Source of the DNA: Nonomuraea cypriaca
GTDB lineage: Bacteria > Actinomycetota > Actinomycetes > Streptosporangiales > Streptosporangiaceae
Assembly (NCBI RefSeq): GCF_015645445.1
Contig: NZ_JADOGI010000001.1
Span: forward strand, 62,001 to 126,000
Direction: 5' to 3'
DNA: 64,000 nucleotides
Shown here: piece by piece, positions 1-8,542 of the stretch
Position numbering within the stretch: the stretch's first letter is position 1
Layout: each line of letters starts with the position of its first letter
The notes under the pieces: model-generated
What the model saw: only the letters and a program-made list of their open reading frames with translations
Told to the model about the DNA's origin: nothing
Database searches by the model: none
Program-made: the position numbers and the translations under genes

Positions 1-98
1 ACCCGCGCCGTTCCGGCGCTACCCGTGACCCGGCGCCGTCGGGCCTCCAGGCAATGATCCGGCTCCAGCCGATGCCAAGGACGCGGACGATATTTCGG

Positions 99-785
99 TC
101 ACGTCTCCGGAGGGGCGTTCCAAGGCCGTTGCCCGGCTGGTGGATAGGGCATGCCGGCCGAATTCGGTTGTGCGGGTCGCCGGGTCAGGAGCAGCACGAA
201 TCCGCTGACGGCAGCGGCGATCAGCCCCACCACCAAGGGAAGCACCGTGATGAGGTATCCCAACCTCCACGTCAACGCGCTGGACAGCCCTTGATTGATG
301 AACGGGCCCAGAATCAGGGCGAGGAGACCCAGACCTGCGAGTATCGCGACCACCGCGCCCGGGCTGCGGCCCGCCCGCCGTGCGACTGCCACCGTCGCCC
401 CCACCACGCCACCGGCACCGAGCCCGCTCAGCACCCGGCCGGTCAGATAGATTCCGGCGTCGGGGGCGAACGCGTTCAGCAGCACACCGGTGATCATCAA
501 GGCGATGGCCGTCATGCCCACCGTCGTCAGCAAACGTCCACCAAGACCAACGCCCAGGGCCCCACCCGCTGTCGCGCTGATCAGGTACGCAACGAGAGTC
601 GTGAGCAGGGCGGATTGGCTGGACAAAACGAGATCCGACTGCAGAGAAAGCCGCGCTGCGGGCCCGAAGGGCATCGTCAGCAGGTACAGACCGGTAAGCG
701 CAGCGATTCCTGGGCCGATCAACGCCCATACCGGTCGCTCACCGCCCGGCAGCGCGGCATTCCCCTGCGGTTGCTGATCGTGCAT
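99..785 (-). CDS. Half-size MFS-like membrane protein (about six helices)
   Basis: This 228-residue protein begins at the ATG of MHDQQPQGN and has about six hydrophobic segments. Motifs GRVLSGLGAGG (near residues 105-115) and GPFINQGLSSALTWRLGY resemble motifs of the N-terminal half of drug/proton-antiporter MFS proteins. A normal MFS transporter is about 400 residues or more with 12-14 helices, and the usual second half is absent: the frame stops after a short polar tail (RRPAQPN...). It lies 122 bp downstream of the GGT gene on the same strand, so it may be the last gene of the operon. It could be a truncated transporter, a half transporter that dimerises, or a sensor-like membrane protein. 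The membrane protein call is firm, the function is not. Confidence 0.7.
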   Translation of the reverse strand: MHDQQPQGNAALPGGERPVWALIGPGIAALTGLYLLTMPFGPAARLSLQSDLVLSSQSALLTTLVAYLISATAGGALGVGLGGRLLTTVGMTAIALMITGVLLNAFAPDAGIYLTGRVLSGLGAGGVVGATVAVARRAGRSPGAVVAILAGLGLLALILGPFINQGLSSALTWRLGYLITVLPLVVGLIAAAVSGFVLLLTRRPAQPNSAGMPYPPAGQRPWNAPPET

Positions 786-907
786 GGGGATCAGTTTGCA
801 TCGAGCTTGACTGCCTCGTCCACCCCGCCGCAAGGAGGAATGACTCGCAGCCCACTGTGACGCTTGGTTCAGGGTAGATCTACGGGTTGTAGCGGGGTAG
901 CCGTCCG

Positions 908-2635
908 CTACCAGCCCAGGGCGTAGGCTTCTGCTCTGGCGTCGGCGCCGCCGCAGAGGGCGCCGTTGTCGTGGTCGACGACGATGGCGCAGATGTTGCC
1001 CGCCCTGCGGCTCCACCGTGGCCACTGCTCGATGACGTGACCGCGCCGGGCGAGGTCGTCGACGACGGACTGCGGGATTCTGCCTTCCACCCCCATCCCC
1101 GCAGGCGTGTACGGGTGCGGCCACCCGGTGCCGGGGAAGTTGCTCGTGGCGACCCGCGGCTGTTCGATGGCCTCCTGCACCTCCATGCCGAAGTCGACGA
1201 TGTTCACGAAGGCCTGCACCATCGCCTGCGGCTGCATGTCGTGACCCGGCGTCCCGAACGGCATCAGCAGCTTGCCGTCGCGGAAGGCCATGGCCGGACT
1301 CGGGGTCAGCCGCGGCCGCTTCCCGCCTTCGATCCTGGCCGGATGCGCCGGATCGAGCCAGCTCTGGTAGCCACGCCCGGAGCAGAGCAGGCCGAGGCCT
1401 GGCACGATCGGTGAGGTGACCATGCCGTCGCTCGGGGTGGCAGAGAACGCGTTGCCGTCTCGGTCCACGACGCACACGTAACTGGTGTCAGGTTGGGGGA
1501 AGGGCGACCGCTCGGGTTGCGGTCCCGGCTCCGCCCGGTCGCTCCTGAGGCCGAGGCCTCCCGCTGGCATCCGGTCGAATGCCCGTTCCATCGAGATCCG
1601 GGCGCGCTGGTACGCGGCGTACTCCTTCGACATGAGCCGCTCGATGGGCACATCGGCGAATCGCGGATCCGCGTAGTACGCGTCGCGGTCGGCGAACGCG
1701 AGGTTCAGGCTCTGGGCGACCACGTGCAGGTGATCCGCCGAGTTGTGCTCCATGCCGGCGAGCGCGAAGCCTTCGAGGATGTTCAGTGCCTGGCCGAGCA
1801 CCGGGCCCTGGCACCACGGCCCGCACATGTACACGTCGATCCCGCGATAGGACGTGCTCACCGGCGTTTCGACCTCGGCCCGGAAGCCGGCGAGGTCGCT
1901 GAGGGACATGAAGCCGCTGCCGTCGCTGACGAAAGCGGCGATGGTCTCCGCGATCTCGCCCTGATAGAACTCGTCGTGCGCGGCCTCGATCTTCTCCTCC
2001 CTGGTCCCATTCGCCTTCTCCTCGGCCGCGATCAGCGTGCGGAAGGTACGCCCCATATCGGCCTGTACGAGGATGCCGCCGATCTCCGGCTCCCCGCCGC
2101 CGCGCAGGAAGATCTCGGCGTTGGACGGCCAGGTCCGCAGCAGGCCCGAGGACTCCCGGATGCTCCGCTGCAGCGACGGGTACACGGGGAATCCCCGTTC
2201 GCAGAGCTCCAGCGCGGGCTGCGCGATCTCGGCGAACGACATGGTGCCGAACCTCGCCAGCGCCGTCAACCACGCCGAAGGAGCTCCGGGAACGACGCAT
2301 CGCGCCACTCCTGGCGGGATCCTGTCGCCCCAGCGCTCCCGGTACGCCTCCAACGTGACGTCCCTGGCCCACGGGCCGAGACCGCTGATGCTCCTGAGCT
2401 CGTTCCTGCCGCGGTCGTAGGCGATGATCGGCGCCACGCCACCGAAGTTCGTGAGGTCGGGCATGAGGACGTTGAGGCAGATCCCGGCCGCCACTCCGGC
2501 GTCGGTGGCGTTGCCGCCCCGGTCGAGGATCCGCATCGCGGCCACCGTCGCCAGATAGTTTCCGCTGGCGGCCAGGTAGTGTCTCGCCCGGATGGGAGGG
2601 CGGTGGCTGAGCCGCCTGGCGGGATCGTCGGGCAT
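908..2635 (-). CDS. Gamma-glutamyltransferase-family protein (paralog 1)
   Basis: This 575-residue protein belongs to the gamma-glutamyltranspeptidase (Ntn-hydrolase) family. GGTs mature by autocleavage in front of a Thr that becomes the nucleophile and transfer or hydrolyse gamma-glutamyl groups; related members act as acylases. The N-terminal part carries the family signature GGNATDAGVAAG (about residues 40-51). The putative cleavage and nucleophile site is Thr384 in PDTSYVCVVD, followed by the glycine-rich small-subunit region GGKRPRLTPSPAMAF. No signal peptide is visible, so it is probably cytoplasmic, unlike classical periplasmic GGT. The ATG is preceded by AAGGAG at 5-nt spacing. It is closely related to the product at 6824-8542 in the same operon. 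Substrate unknown; the importer context suggests a peptide or gamma-amide. Confidence 0.9.
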   Translation of the reverse strand: MPDDPARRLSHRPPIRARHYLAASGNYLATVAAMRILDRGGNATDAGVAAGICLNVLMPDLTNFGGVAPIIAYDRGRNELRSISGLGPWARDVTLEAYRERWGDRIPPGVARCVVPGAPSAWLTALARFGTMSFAEIAQPALELCERGFPVYPSLQRSIRESSGLLRTWPSNAEIFLRGGGEPEIGGILVQADMGRTFRTLIAAEEKANGTREEKIEAAHDEFYQGEIAETIAAFVSDGSGFMSLSDLAGFRAEVETPVSTSYRGIDVYMCGPWCQGPVLGQALNILEGFALAGMEHNSADHLHVVAQSLNLAFADRDAYYADPRFADVPIERLMSKEYAAYQRARISMERAFDRMPAGGLGLRSDRAEPGPQPERSPFPQPDTSYVCVVDRDGNAFSATPSDGMVTSPIVPGLGLLCSGRGYQSWLDPAHPARIEGGKRPRLTPSPAMAFRDGKLLMPFGTPGHDMQPQAMVQAFVNIVDFGMEVQEAIEQPRVATSNFPGTGWPHPYTPAGMGVEGRIPQSVVDDLARRGHVIEQWPRWSRRAGNICAIVVDHDNGALCGGADARAEAYALGW

Positions 2636-2646
2636 GTCTTCTCCTT

Positions 2647-2757
2647 CTCACTGCGACTGGCTCACTTGTGACTGGCTCATGTGACTGGCTTACTTGTGAC
2701 TGGTTCGCGCCACTGGCTCACTGCCGGTTCACTGCGAACGGCTCGCTGCGACGCGGC
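2647..2757. repeat. Degenerate 13-15 bp tandem array spanning a gene end and the spacer
   Basis: About eight imperfect units of 13-15 bp (type CTCACTTGTGACTGG on the plus strand) run head to tail from the last codons of the FAD oxidoreductase gene through its stop codon and across the spacer. They stop just short of the ribosome binding site of the GGT gene. Sequence similarity between units is evident by eye. The terminal residues of the oxidoreductase (SEPFAVNRQ) are encoded by the oldest-looking units. The array probably arose by slippage or repeated duplication of the stop-codon region. A role in translational coupling or RNA structure is possible but not shown. Confidence 0.75.
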
Positions 2758-3863
2758 CCGAAGAATCGTGCCGCGTGAAACTCGGCGGGCAGGTCATCCG
2801 CAGGTCCACCGCCGCCGACGATCTGCTCGGCCGCGACCCTGCCGGCGTACGGCCCCCAGGTGAGCCCCGTGTGCCCGAGGCCGGTGACCAGGAACAGGTT
2901 CCGGGTCACCGGCACCCGGCCGAGCACCGGCAGCCCGTCCGCGGACCGCGGCCGCAGGCCGGCCCGCTGTCCAACGAGCGGTGCGCCGGCGAGCAATGGA
3001 GCCGCGCCCAACGCGGCCGCGGTCAGCGTCGCGAGAGCGCCGACCGTCGGCACCGCGTCGAACCCGGACCCGTCCTCCCTGGTCGAGCCGAACACCACTC
3101 GATCGCCGGGGAACGCGGCCAGATAGTTCCGTCCCGGTGTCGACACGATGGGCCGCCCGGCGCTGCCCGGCAGGTGCGCGTCGAAGAGCTGCCCGCGTTG
3201 CGGCGCGATCCAGTCACCAGGAAGGCCCGCACGGGCCAGCAGTCGCCCGGACCAGGCGCCGGCCGCCAGTACGACGACGTCGGCGGTCAGCCGCTCGCCG
3301 TCCACGCGTACCTCGACGGTGTCGCCACGCAGCGACAAGGCAGCGGACCCGGACACCGTCCGGCCGCCCAGCCGCTGGAATCCCCTGGTCAGCGCGGCCA
3401 GGAACCGGCCGCCGTCGACGCCCCCGACCCGGTCCAGCCACACCGCCCGATCGGCGCGAAGGCCCGGCCAGAGCCGCTGGACGTCGTGGTGGCCGACGAG
3501 TTCCGGCACGCCCAGTGCGTCGTCGCCGTACCGTTCGCCCCACTCGGCGGCCTGCGCCATGGTGGCGCTCAAGCGCTCCTCGTCGCCGATGATCAGCTCT
3601 CCCACGCGCGCCCACCCGTGGTCGGGCAGGCCGAGCTCTTCGAGTTCGGCGGCGAGCTCCACGTAGTAGCCCGCCGCCCTGGCGCCGAAGACGCCCCAGG
3701 CCGGGCCGTGGGAGCCGTCGTCGAGTGCCGACACGATGCCGAGCGCGGCGTCCGTCGCCCGCCCGGCGGCACCCGCGTCGACCAGCACGGTGTCCCGGCC
3801 CGCCCGGCGCAGGTGGTACGCGCAACCGGCACCGGCGATGCCGGCGCCGATCACGACGTCCAT
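2718..3863 (-). CDS. FAD-dependent oxidoreductase, DAO family
   Basis: This is a 381-residue glycine/D-amino-acid oxidase-like flavoprotein. The N-terminus VIGAGIAGAGCAYHLRRAG is the dinucleotide-binding GxGxxG motif, and the C-terminal GLRPRSADGLPVLGRVP followed by GLGHTGLTWGPYAGR is typical of DAO enzymes. These enzymes oxidise primary or secondary amines of amino acids to imines. The ATG at the start of MDVVIGAG was chosen because it begins the Rossmann motif and lies 29 bp after the stop of the M20 peptidase gene; longer versions would overlap that gene. No signal peptide. Within the operon it may act on an amino acid or N-substituted glycine released by the hydrolases. Confidence 0.88.
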   Translation of the reverse strand: MDVVIGAGIAGAGCAYHLRRAGRDTVLVDAGAAGRATDAALGIVSALDDGSHGPAWGVFGARAAGYYVELAAELEELGLPDHGWARVGELIIGDEERLSATMAQAAEWGERYGDDALGVPELVGHHDVQRLWPGLRADRAVWLDRVGGVDGGRFLAALTRGFQRLGGRTVSGSAALSLRGDTVEVRVDGERLTADVVVLAAGAWSGRLLARAGLPGDWIAPQRGQLFDAHLPGSAGRPIVSTPGRNYLAAFPGDRVVFGSTREDGSGFDAVPTVGALATLTAAALGAAPLLAGAPLVGQRAGLRPRSADGLPVLGRVPVTRNLFLVTGLGHTGLTWGPYAGRVAAEQIVGGGGPADDLPAEFHAARFFGPRRSEPFAVNRQ

Positions 3864-3892
3864 GACCGCCGCACCCGTCGTGGTGACACGGC

Positions 3893-5236
3893 TTACTTCC
3901 GCAGCAGCGGCATGAGCTTCGCGATGCCCAGTGCCGCGCGATGGAAGTTGTCCAGGCGGATGCTCTCGTTCGGCGCGTGGATGTTCGACAGGTGGTCGCC
4001 GACCGCCGGCCCGGCGCTGACCGGCAGATCGCTGTCGCCGCATATCGCCCTCATCGGACCGGCACCGGGAATCATCGGATAGCCGACGAACCCTTCGTAC
4101 AGCTCATCCGCCACCATCCGCACCGCGTCCGCGATGCCGCCGGCCGAGCCGCGGTACGGCGGCACCGCGTTCAGCACCTTGACGGCGATGTCGTCGAAGC
4201 CCGTCCTGGTGAGGTGGTCGCGGATCGCCTCGGCGATCACCGTCGGATCCTGGTTCGGCACCAGCCGGATGTCCATGCGCGCCGACGCCGTCGCGGGCAG
4301 CACCGTCTTCGTGCCGGAGCCGACGTAACCCGCCGACAGCCCGCTGAGGTTCAGCGTCGTGCCGAAGACGTGCCGGCGTACCAGCTCCTCGTCGCCGAGG
4401 TCGGTCCGCGCGCCCATCCGCCGCAGGGTCGCCGCCTCGTTGGCGTGGTAGCCCTTGAGCTCGCGCCTGTCCTGGTCGCTGAGTGGTTCCGCGCCCGCAG
4501 ACAGGCCGTCAACCACCGGCTCGCCGTCGGCGTCCCGCATCGACGCCAGCGCTCGTACCAGCCGCCACACCGGGTTGGGGACCACGGTCGCGTACATCGA
4601 GTGCAGGTCTCCCCGTGGCGCCGTCGCGACGAGCTCCAGGCCGAGTACGCCCTTGACGCCCTCGTACGACACCAGTTCGCCCGCCGCGTTCACCGACCCG
4701 CTCTCCCAGATCAACCCGTCCAGGGACAGCTTCGAGCGCACCACGTCCGCCACCGCGTTCAGTCCCGGACTGCCGATCTCCTCGTCGCCCTCGATGATGA
4801 AGCAGACGTTCACCGGCAGCGATCCGGCGGCCCGCAGCCACGCGTGGACGGCGGCCAGCCTGGTCACCAGGTTGCCCTTGTTGTCGGCGATGCCCCGGGC
4901 GAACAGGCGGCCGTCCCTGGCCGTCGGCACGAACGGGTCGGACGTCCACTCGGTCAGCGGATCGACGGGCTGCACGTCGTAGTGGTCGTAAAGGCCCAGC
5001 GTGTAGTCGGAATCCCCGGCGATCGTCGCGATCATCACCGGATGGCGGGGGGTCTCGACGCGTTCGACCGTCAGGCCGACGTCCATGCACATCCGCTCCA
5101 CCAGGTCGGCGCACTCCCCGACGCCGTCGGCCGCCGCCGAGATGCTCCGCTGGGCGCACAACTCGACGAGCCAGCTTTCGTACAGGTCGCGGTCAGCCTC
5201 GAGCGCCGCGGCGACCCGGCCATCGAACTCGGACAC
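3893..5236 (-). CDS. M20 family metallopeptidase (dipeptidase-like)
   Basis: This is a 447-residue zinc peptidase of the M20/ArgE/DapE family, closest in look to dipeptidases of the carnosinase type. Visible metal and catalytic motifs are YDHYDVQP (first His and Asp near residues 88-90), GIADNKGN, the Glu-Glu pair in EGDEEIGS, and the late His in GDHLSNIHAPNE. The start is a GTG (VSEFDGR) preceded by AAGGAG. This start leaves a 20-bp spacer after the amidohydrolase stop, whereas the longer open frame runs through the neighbour. Likely cytoplasmic. It would hydrolyse an imported dipeptide, N-acyl amino acid or carbamoyl derivative. Confidence 0.9.
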   Translation of the reverse strand: MSEFDGRVAAALEADRDLYESWLVELCAQRSISAAADGVGECADLVERMCMDVGLTVERVETPRHPVMIATIAGDSDYTLGLYDHYDVQPVDPLTEWTSDPFVPTARDGRLFARGIADNKGNLVTRLAAVHAWLRAAGSLPVNVCFIIEGDEEIGSPGLNAVADVVRSKLSLDGLIWESGSVNAAGELVSYEGVKGVLGLELVATAPRGDLHSMYATVVPNPVWRLVRALASMRDADGEPVVDGLSAGAEPLSDQDRRELKGYHANEAATLRRMGARTDLGDEELVRRHVFGTTLNLSGLSAGYVGSGTKTVLPATASARMDIRLVPNQDPTVIAEAIRDHLTRTGFDDIAVKVLNAVPPYRGSAGGIADAVRMVADELYEGFVGYPMIPGAGPMRAICGDSDLPVSAGPAVGDHLSNIHAPNESIRLDNFHRAALGIAKLMPLLRK

Positions 5237-5256
5237 GGTGGTTCTCCTTCGCTGAG

Positions 5257-6783
5257 TCACGGCATCGGGTCCAGCTCGCTCAGACCGCGCTTCTCCCGCT
5301 CTTCGCGCACCTCGTCGCGGACCCTGGCCAGCAGGTCGGGCGCGGAGTACACGATGCCGTCCTTGATCGTGAGCTTGACCCCGCCGACCCGTCGCAACGT
5401 CCCGTCGCCCTGCCGCCGCAACCGGCCGTTGCCGTAGAGGACCTTGAGATTGGCCACCGGGTTCTCCGCCACGACGAGCAGGTCGGCGAGCTTGCCTGGG
5501 GTGATGCTGCCGCGCTCGTCGCCGGCGCCGATCAGCTCCGCGCCCGCCAAGGTGGCGGAGCGGATCACCTCGAGTGGGTTGAGCCCCGCCTCGCGCAGCA
5601 GCTCCATCTCCTCGACCTGGCTGAACCCGTAGATCTTGTACGCGTTCCCCGCGTCGGTCCCGGTGGTGACCCGCCCGCCGCGGTGGAAGAAGTCCCTGAC
5701 GAACGTCATCCACCGTTCGTAGGCGTGCCGCCAGGTGACCTCCATCTCCGTGGTCCAGTCGTAGAACACCGAGCCGTGGCTGTGCGGGCTCGGCGTGTAG
5801 AAGTCCCACTGCTGCGGCGCGGTGTAGTCCTTGTGCCACGACAGGTTGCGTACGCGCTCGGCGTCGCGGTTGCCGATGTAGACCTGGAACGTCGGGTCCA
5901 GGGTCGTGCCGAGGCCGACGAGTTCTTCGATGACGTCGTTCCACCTGGCCGAGCCCGGCTCGGCGGCCTGGTGCCACACCTTGCCCGAGTTGTGGAAGCG
6001 GGCCTGCTCGTCCTCGTAGTTGTAGTCGATCGGGTAGTCCTGAACGCGACGCGCCTCGAACATCGCTTCGGCGAGGCCGTAGAAGTGCTCGACGCTGGAC
6101 AGGCCCCAGCGCGCGGACGTCAGCGCGTTCGCCTGGGGGAGGTTCGGCTGCGCGTGGTGGCAGGCCGAGCCGAGACCGAGCCGCTTCGCCTCGTCGAGCG
6201 CGGCCTCGAAGATGTCCGCGCGGTAGCCGAAGAACTTCAGGCCCTTGGCGCCGCGCTCGGCGACCGACTGCACCCAGGCCCGCGCGTCGCCCGGATCGGT
6301 GAACGGCTCCTGACGGTCCTGCCCGAAGCCGACGTACGGGGTGATCCGCGGGGCGGCGATCTCGTTCCTGTCGCTCCGCTCGGCCTCACGGCGGACGAAG
6401 TCGAGTCCGTTGCCGAACGACCCCGGGTCCCTGAGGCTGGTCACACCGTGGGCCAGCAGCAGGTCGTAGTAATACTGCGCGGACGGCGACTTGCTCGGCG
6501 GGCCGATGTGGGCGTGGCAGTCGACGAGGCCGGGCAGCACGTGATGTCCCGCGAGGTCGATCTCACGACCGTCCGGGCCCGGCTGCGGCCGGCTGGGGCC
6601 CTGCATCTGCGCCAGCGGGCTCGCGACGAGATGGACCTCGCTGATGCGGTTCCCGTCGATCACGATGTCGACCGGGCCCTGCGGCGGTGCGCCGGTCCCG
6701 TCGATCACGGTGACGTTCCTGAGGATCAGCCGGTTGTACGGGCCGTCTCCGACGGTCCTGCCCGGTGCGGCGTGTTGCTTCAT
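5257..6783 (-). CDS. Amidohydrolase family protein (imidazolonepropionase-like)
   Basis: This is a 508-residue metal-dependent hydrolase with the amidohydrolase barrel. The metal ligands are visible as HVLPGLVDCHAHIGPP (HxH at the end of the first strand), His residues in GSACHHAQPN and LSSVEHFYG, and the Asp in TTGTDAGN. The N-terminal strand NVTVIDGTGAPPQGPVDIVIDGN and the C-terminal GSITPGKLADLLVV are the two halves of the small composite beta domain of this superfamily. Members open cyclic amides, deaminate, or act as prolidases; the exact reaction cannot be read here. It lies 40 bp after the second GGT gene and 20 bp before the M20 peptidase gene in the same operon. Confidence 0.88.
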   Translation of the reverse strand: MKQHAAPGRTVGDGPYNRLILRNVTVIDGTGAPPQGPVDIVIDGNRISEVHLVASPLAQMQGPSRPQPGPDGREIDLAGHHVLPGLVDCHAHIGPPSKSPSAQYYYDLLLAHGVTSLRDPGSFGNGLDFVRREAERSDRNEIAAPRITPYVGFGQDRQEPFTDPGDARAWVQSVAERGAKGLKFFGYRADIFEAALDEAKRLGLGSACHHAQPNLPQANALTSARWGLSSVEHFYGLAEAMFEARRVQDYPIDYNYEDEQARFHNSGKVWHQAAEPGSARWNDVIEELVGLGTTLDPTFQVYIGNRDAERVRNLSWHKDYTAPQQWDFYTPSPHSHGSVFYDWTTEMEVTWRHAYERWMTFVRDFFHRGGRVTTGTDAGNAYKIYGFSQVEEMELLREAGLNPLEVIRSATLAGAELIGAGDERGSITPGKLADLLVVAENPVANLKVLYGNGRLRRQGDGTLRRVGGVKLTIKDGIVYSAPDLLARVRDEVREEREKRGLSELDPMP

Positions 6784-6823
6784 GATGGGGAGAGATCGCC
6801 CTTCTCGCGCTGCCTGTCCGAGG

Positions 6824-8542
6824 TCACCAGCCCACCGCGTACGACTCCGCGCGGAAGTCCGCGCCGCCGTTCAGGCCGCCGTTCTCCTGGTCGACCACGA
6901 TCGCGCACACGTTGCCCGCCTGCCTGCTCCAGTCCGGCCAGTACTCGACCTGGTGGCCGCGCCGGCCCAGCTCGTCGCCGATCGCCCTGGAGATCCTGCC
7001 CTCCATGCCGAGCGCGGCCGGCGTGTAGTGGTGCGGCCACCCGGAGCCGGGGAAGTTGTACGTGGCGGCGCGCGGCCGCTCGATGGCCTCCTGCACCTCC
7101 ATGCCGAAGTCGACGATGTTCATGAACACCTGCGCCATGGCCTGCGGCTGCATGTCCAGCCCCGGGGTGCCGAACGGCATCAGCAGCTCGCCGTCGTGGA
7201 AGGCCATGGCCGGGCTCGGCGTCAGGCGTGGCCGTTTCCCGCCCTCGATGCGCGACGGATGGTCCGGTTCGAGCCAGCTCTGGTAGCCACGAGCCGAGCA
7301 GATGACACCCATGCCGGGCACGATGGGCGCGGTGAGCATCCCGTCGCTCGGGGTGGCGGAGAAACAGTTGCCTTCACGGTCGACCACGCAGACGTAGCTG
7401 GTGTCCGGCTCGGGGCCGCGCGGCCTGCGCGGCTCGGCCTCGACCCGGTCGCCGGCGGTCAGCCCACCGGCGGGCATCTCGGCGAACGCCTTGTCGAGCG
7501 AGATCCTGGCCCGCTGCCGTGCCGCGTACTCCTTCGACATCAGCTCGGCCATCGGCACGTCGACGAAGCGCGGGTCGCCGTAGTAGGCGTGCCGGTCGGC
7601 GAAGGCGAGGTTGAGGCTCTGGGTGAGCACGTGGAGGTAGTCGGCGGAGTTGTGCTCCATGTCCCTGATCGGGAAGCCCTCCAGGATGTTGAGCGCCTGG
7701 CCGAGCACCGGGCCCTGGCACCACGGGCCGCAGGTGTACACGTCGACGTCGCGGTAGCTGGTGTGCGTCGGCGTCTCGAGTTCGACGCTGAACTCGGCGA
7801 GGTCTCGTTCCGTCATGAAACCGCCCGCACCGGAGACGAACGCGGCGATCTTCGCGGCGATCTCGCCCTGGTAGAACTCGTCCCTGGCGGCCCTGATGCG
7901 GTCCTCGCGGGTTCCGGTGGCCCGGTCCTCGGCATCGATCATGCGCCGGAAGGTGGCGGCCAGGTCGGGCTGACGGAAGATGCTGCCGATCTCCAGCGCG
8001 TGACCGTTCCTCAGGAAGATCGCGGCGCTGGACGGCCACTGCTCGATCTGGTCCAGTCCGCGCAGGATGTTGCGGTTGAGCGAGGCGTAGACGGGAAAAC
8101 CGCGCTCGCACAGCTCCAGAGCGGGAGCCACGGCCTCCTTGAAGCTGATCGTCCCGAACTCGATGAGCGCCGTCAGCCAGGCGTGCGGAGCACCGGGGAC
8201 GACCGCGCGCGCCGCGCCGAGCGGGATCGTGCCGTGGAAGCGCTCGCGGTATTTCTCCAGGGTGAGGTCCTTGCTCCAGTACCCCAGCCCGCTGATCGTC
8301 CGGAGCCGGTCACCGGCCTTGTCGTACGCGACGATGGGCGCCACACCGGCGAAACTGGTCAGGTCAGGCATCACGGTGTTGATGCACATCCCCGCGGCCA
8401 CGCCGGCGTCGGTGGCGTTCCCACCGGCTTCGAGGATCCGGACCGCGGCGGTCGTCGCCAGGTAGTTTCCCGAACAGGCCACGTAGTTCCTCGCCCTGAT
8501 GGTCGGACGATGGCTCAGACGGCGAATCGGGTCCAGCGTCAT
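6824..8542 (-). CDS. Gamma-glutamyltransferase-family protein (paralog 2)
   Basis: This is a 572-residue GGT-family Ntn-hydrolase, colinear over its full length with the product at 908-2635 and similar enough to imply an in-operon duplication. GGNATDAGVAAG and the putative nucleophile Thr381 in PDTSYVCVVD are both kept, so both copies look active. No signal peptide. The ATG overlaps the stop of the upstream ATPase gene as ATGA and is preceded by GAGGAGG. Keeping two intact copies in one operon suggests different acyl or gamma-glutamyl substrates, or a hetero-oligomer. Classical glutathione salvage is unlikely because the usual secreted form is absent. Confidence 0.9.
   Translation of the reverse strand: MTLDPIRRLSHRPTIRARNYVACSGNYLATTAAVRILEAGGNATDAGVAAGMCINTVMPDLTSFAGVAPIVAYDKAGDRLRTISGLGYWSKDLTLEKYRERFHGTIPLGAARAVVPGAPHAWLTALIEFGTISFKEAVAPALELCERGFPVYASLNRNILRGLDQIEQWPSSAAIFLRNGHALEIGSIFRQPDLAATFRRMIDAEDRATGTREDRIRAARDEFYQGEIAAKIAAFVSGAGGFMTERDLAEFSVELETPTHTSYRDVDVYTCGPWCQGPVLGQALNILEGFPIRDMEHNSADYLHVLTQSLNLAFADRHAYYGDPRFVDVPMAELMSKEYAARQRARISLDKAFAEMPAGGLTAGDRVEAEPRRPRGPEPDTSYVCVVDREGNCFSATPSDGMLTAPIVPGMGVICSARGYQSWLEPDHPSRIEGGKRPRLTPSPAMAFHDGELLMPFGTPGLDMQPQAMAQVFMNIVDFGMEVQEAIERPRAATYNFPGSGWPHHYTPAALGMEGRISRAIGDELGRRGHQVEYWPDWSRQAGNVCAIVVDQENGGLNGGADFRAESYAVGW

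Noticed and set aside
3941..5437. Plus-strand 498-codon frame opposite the M20 peptidase
   Set aside because: Arg/Val/His-rich antisense shadow without motifs; the M20 gene explains the region.
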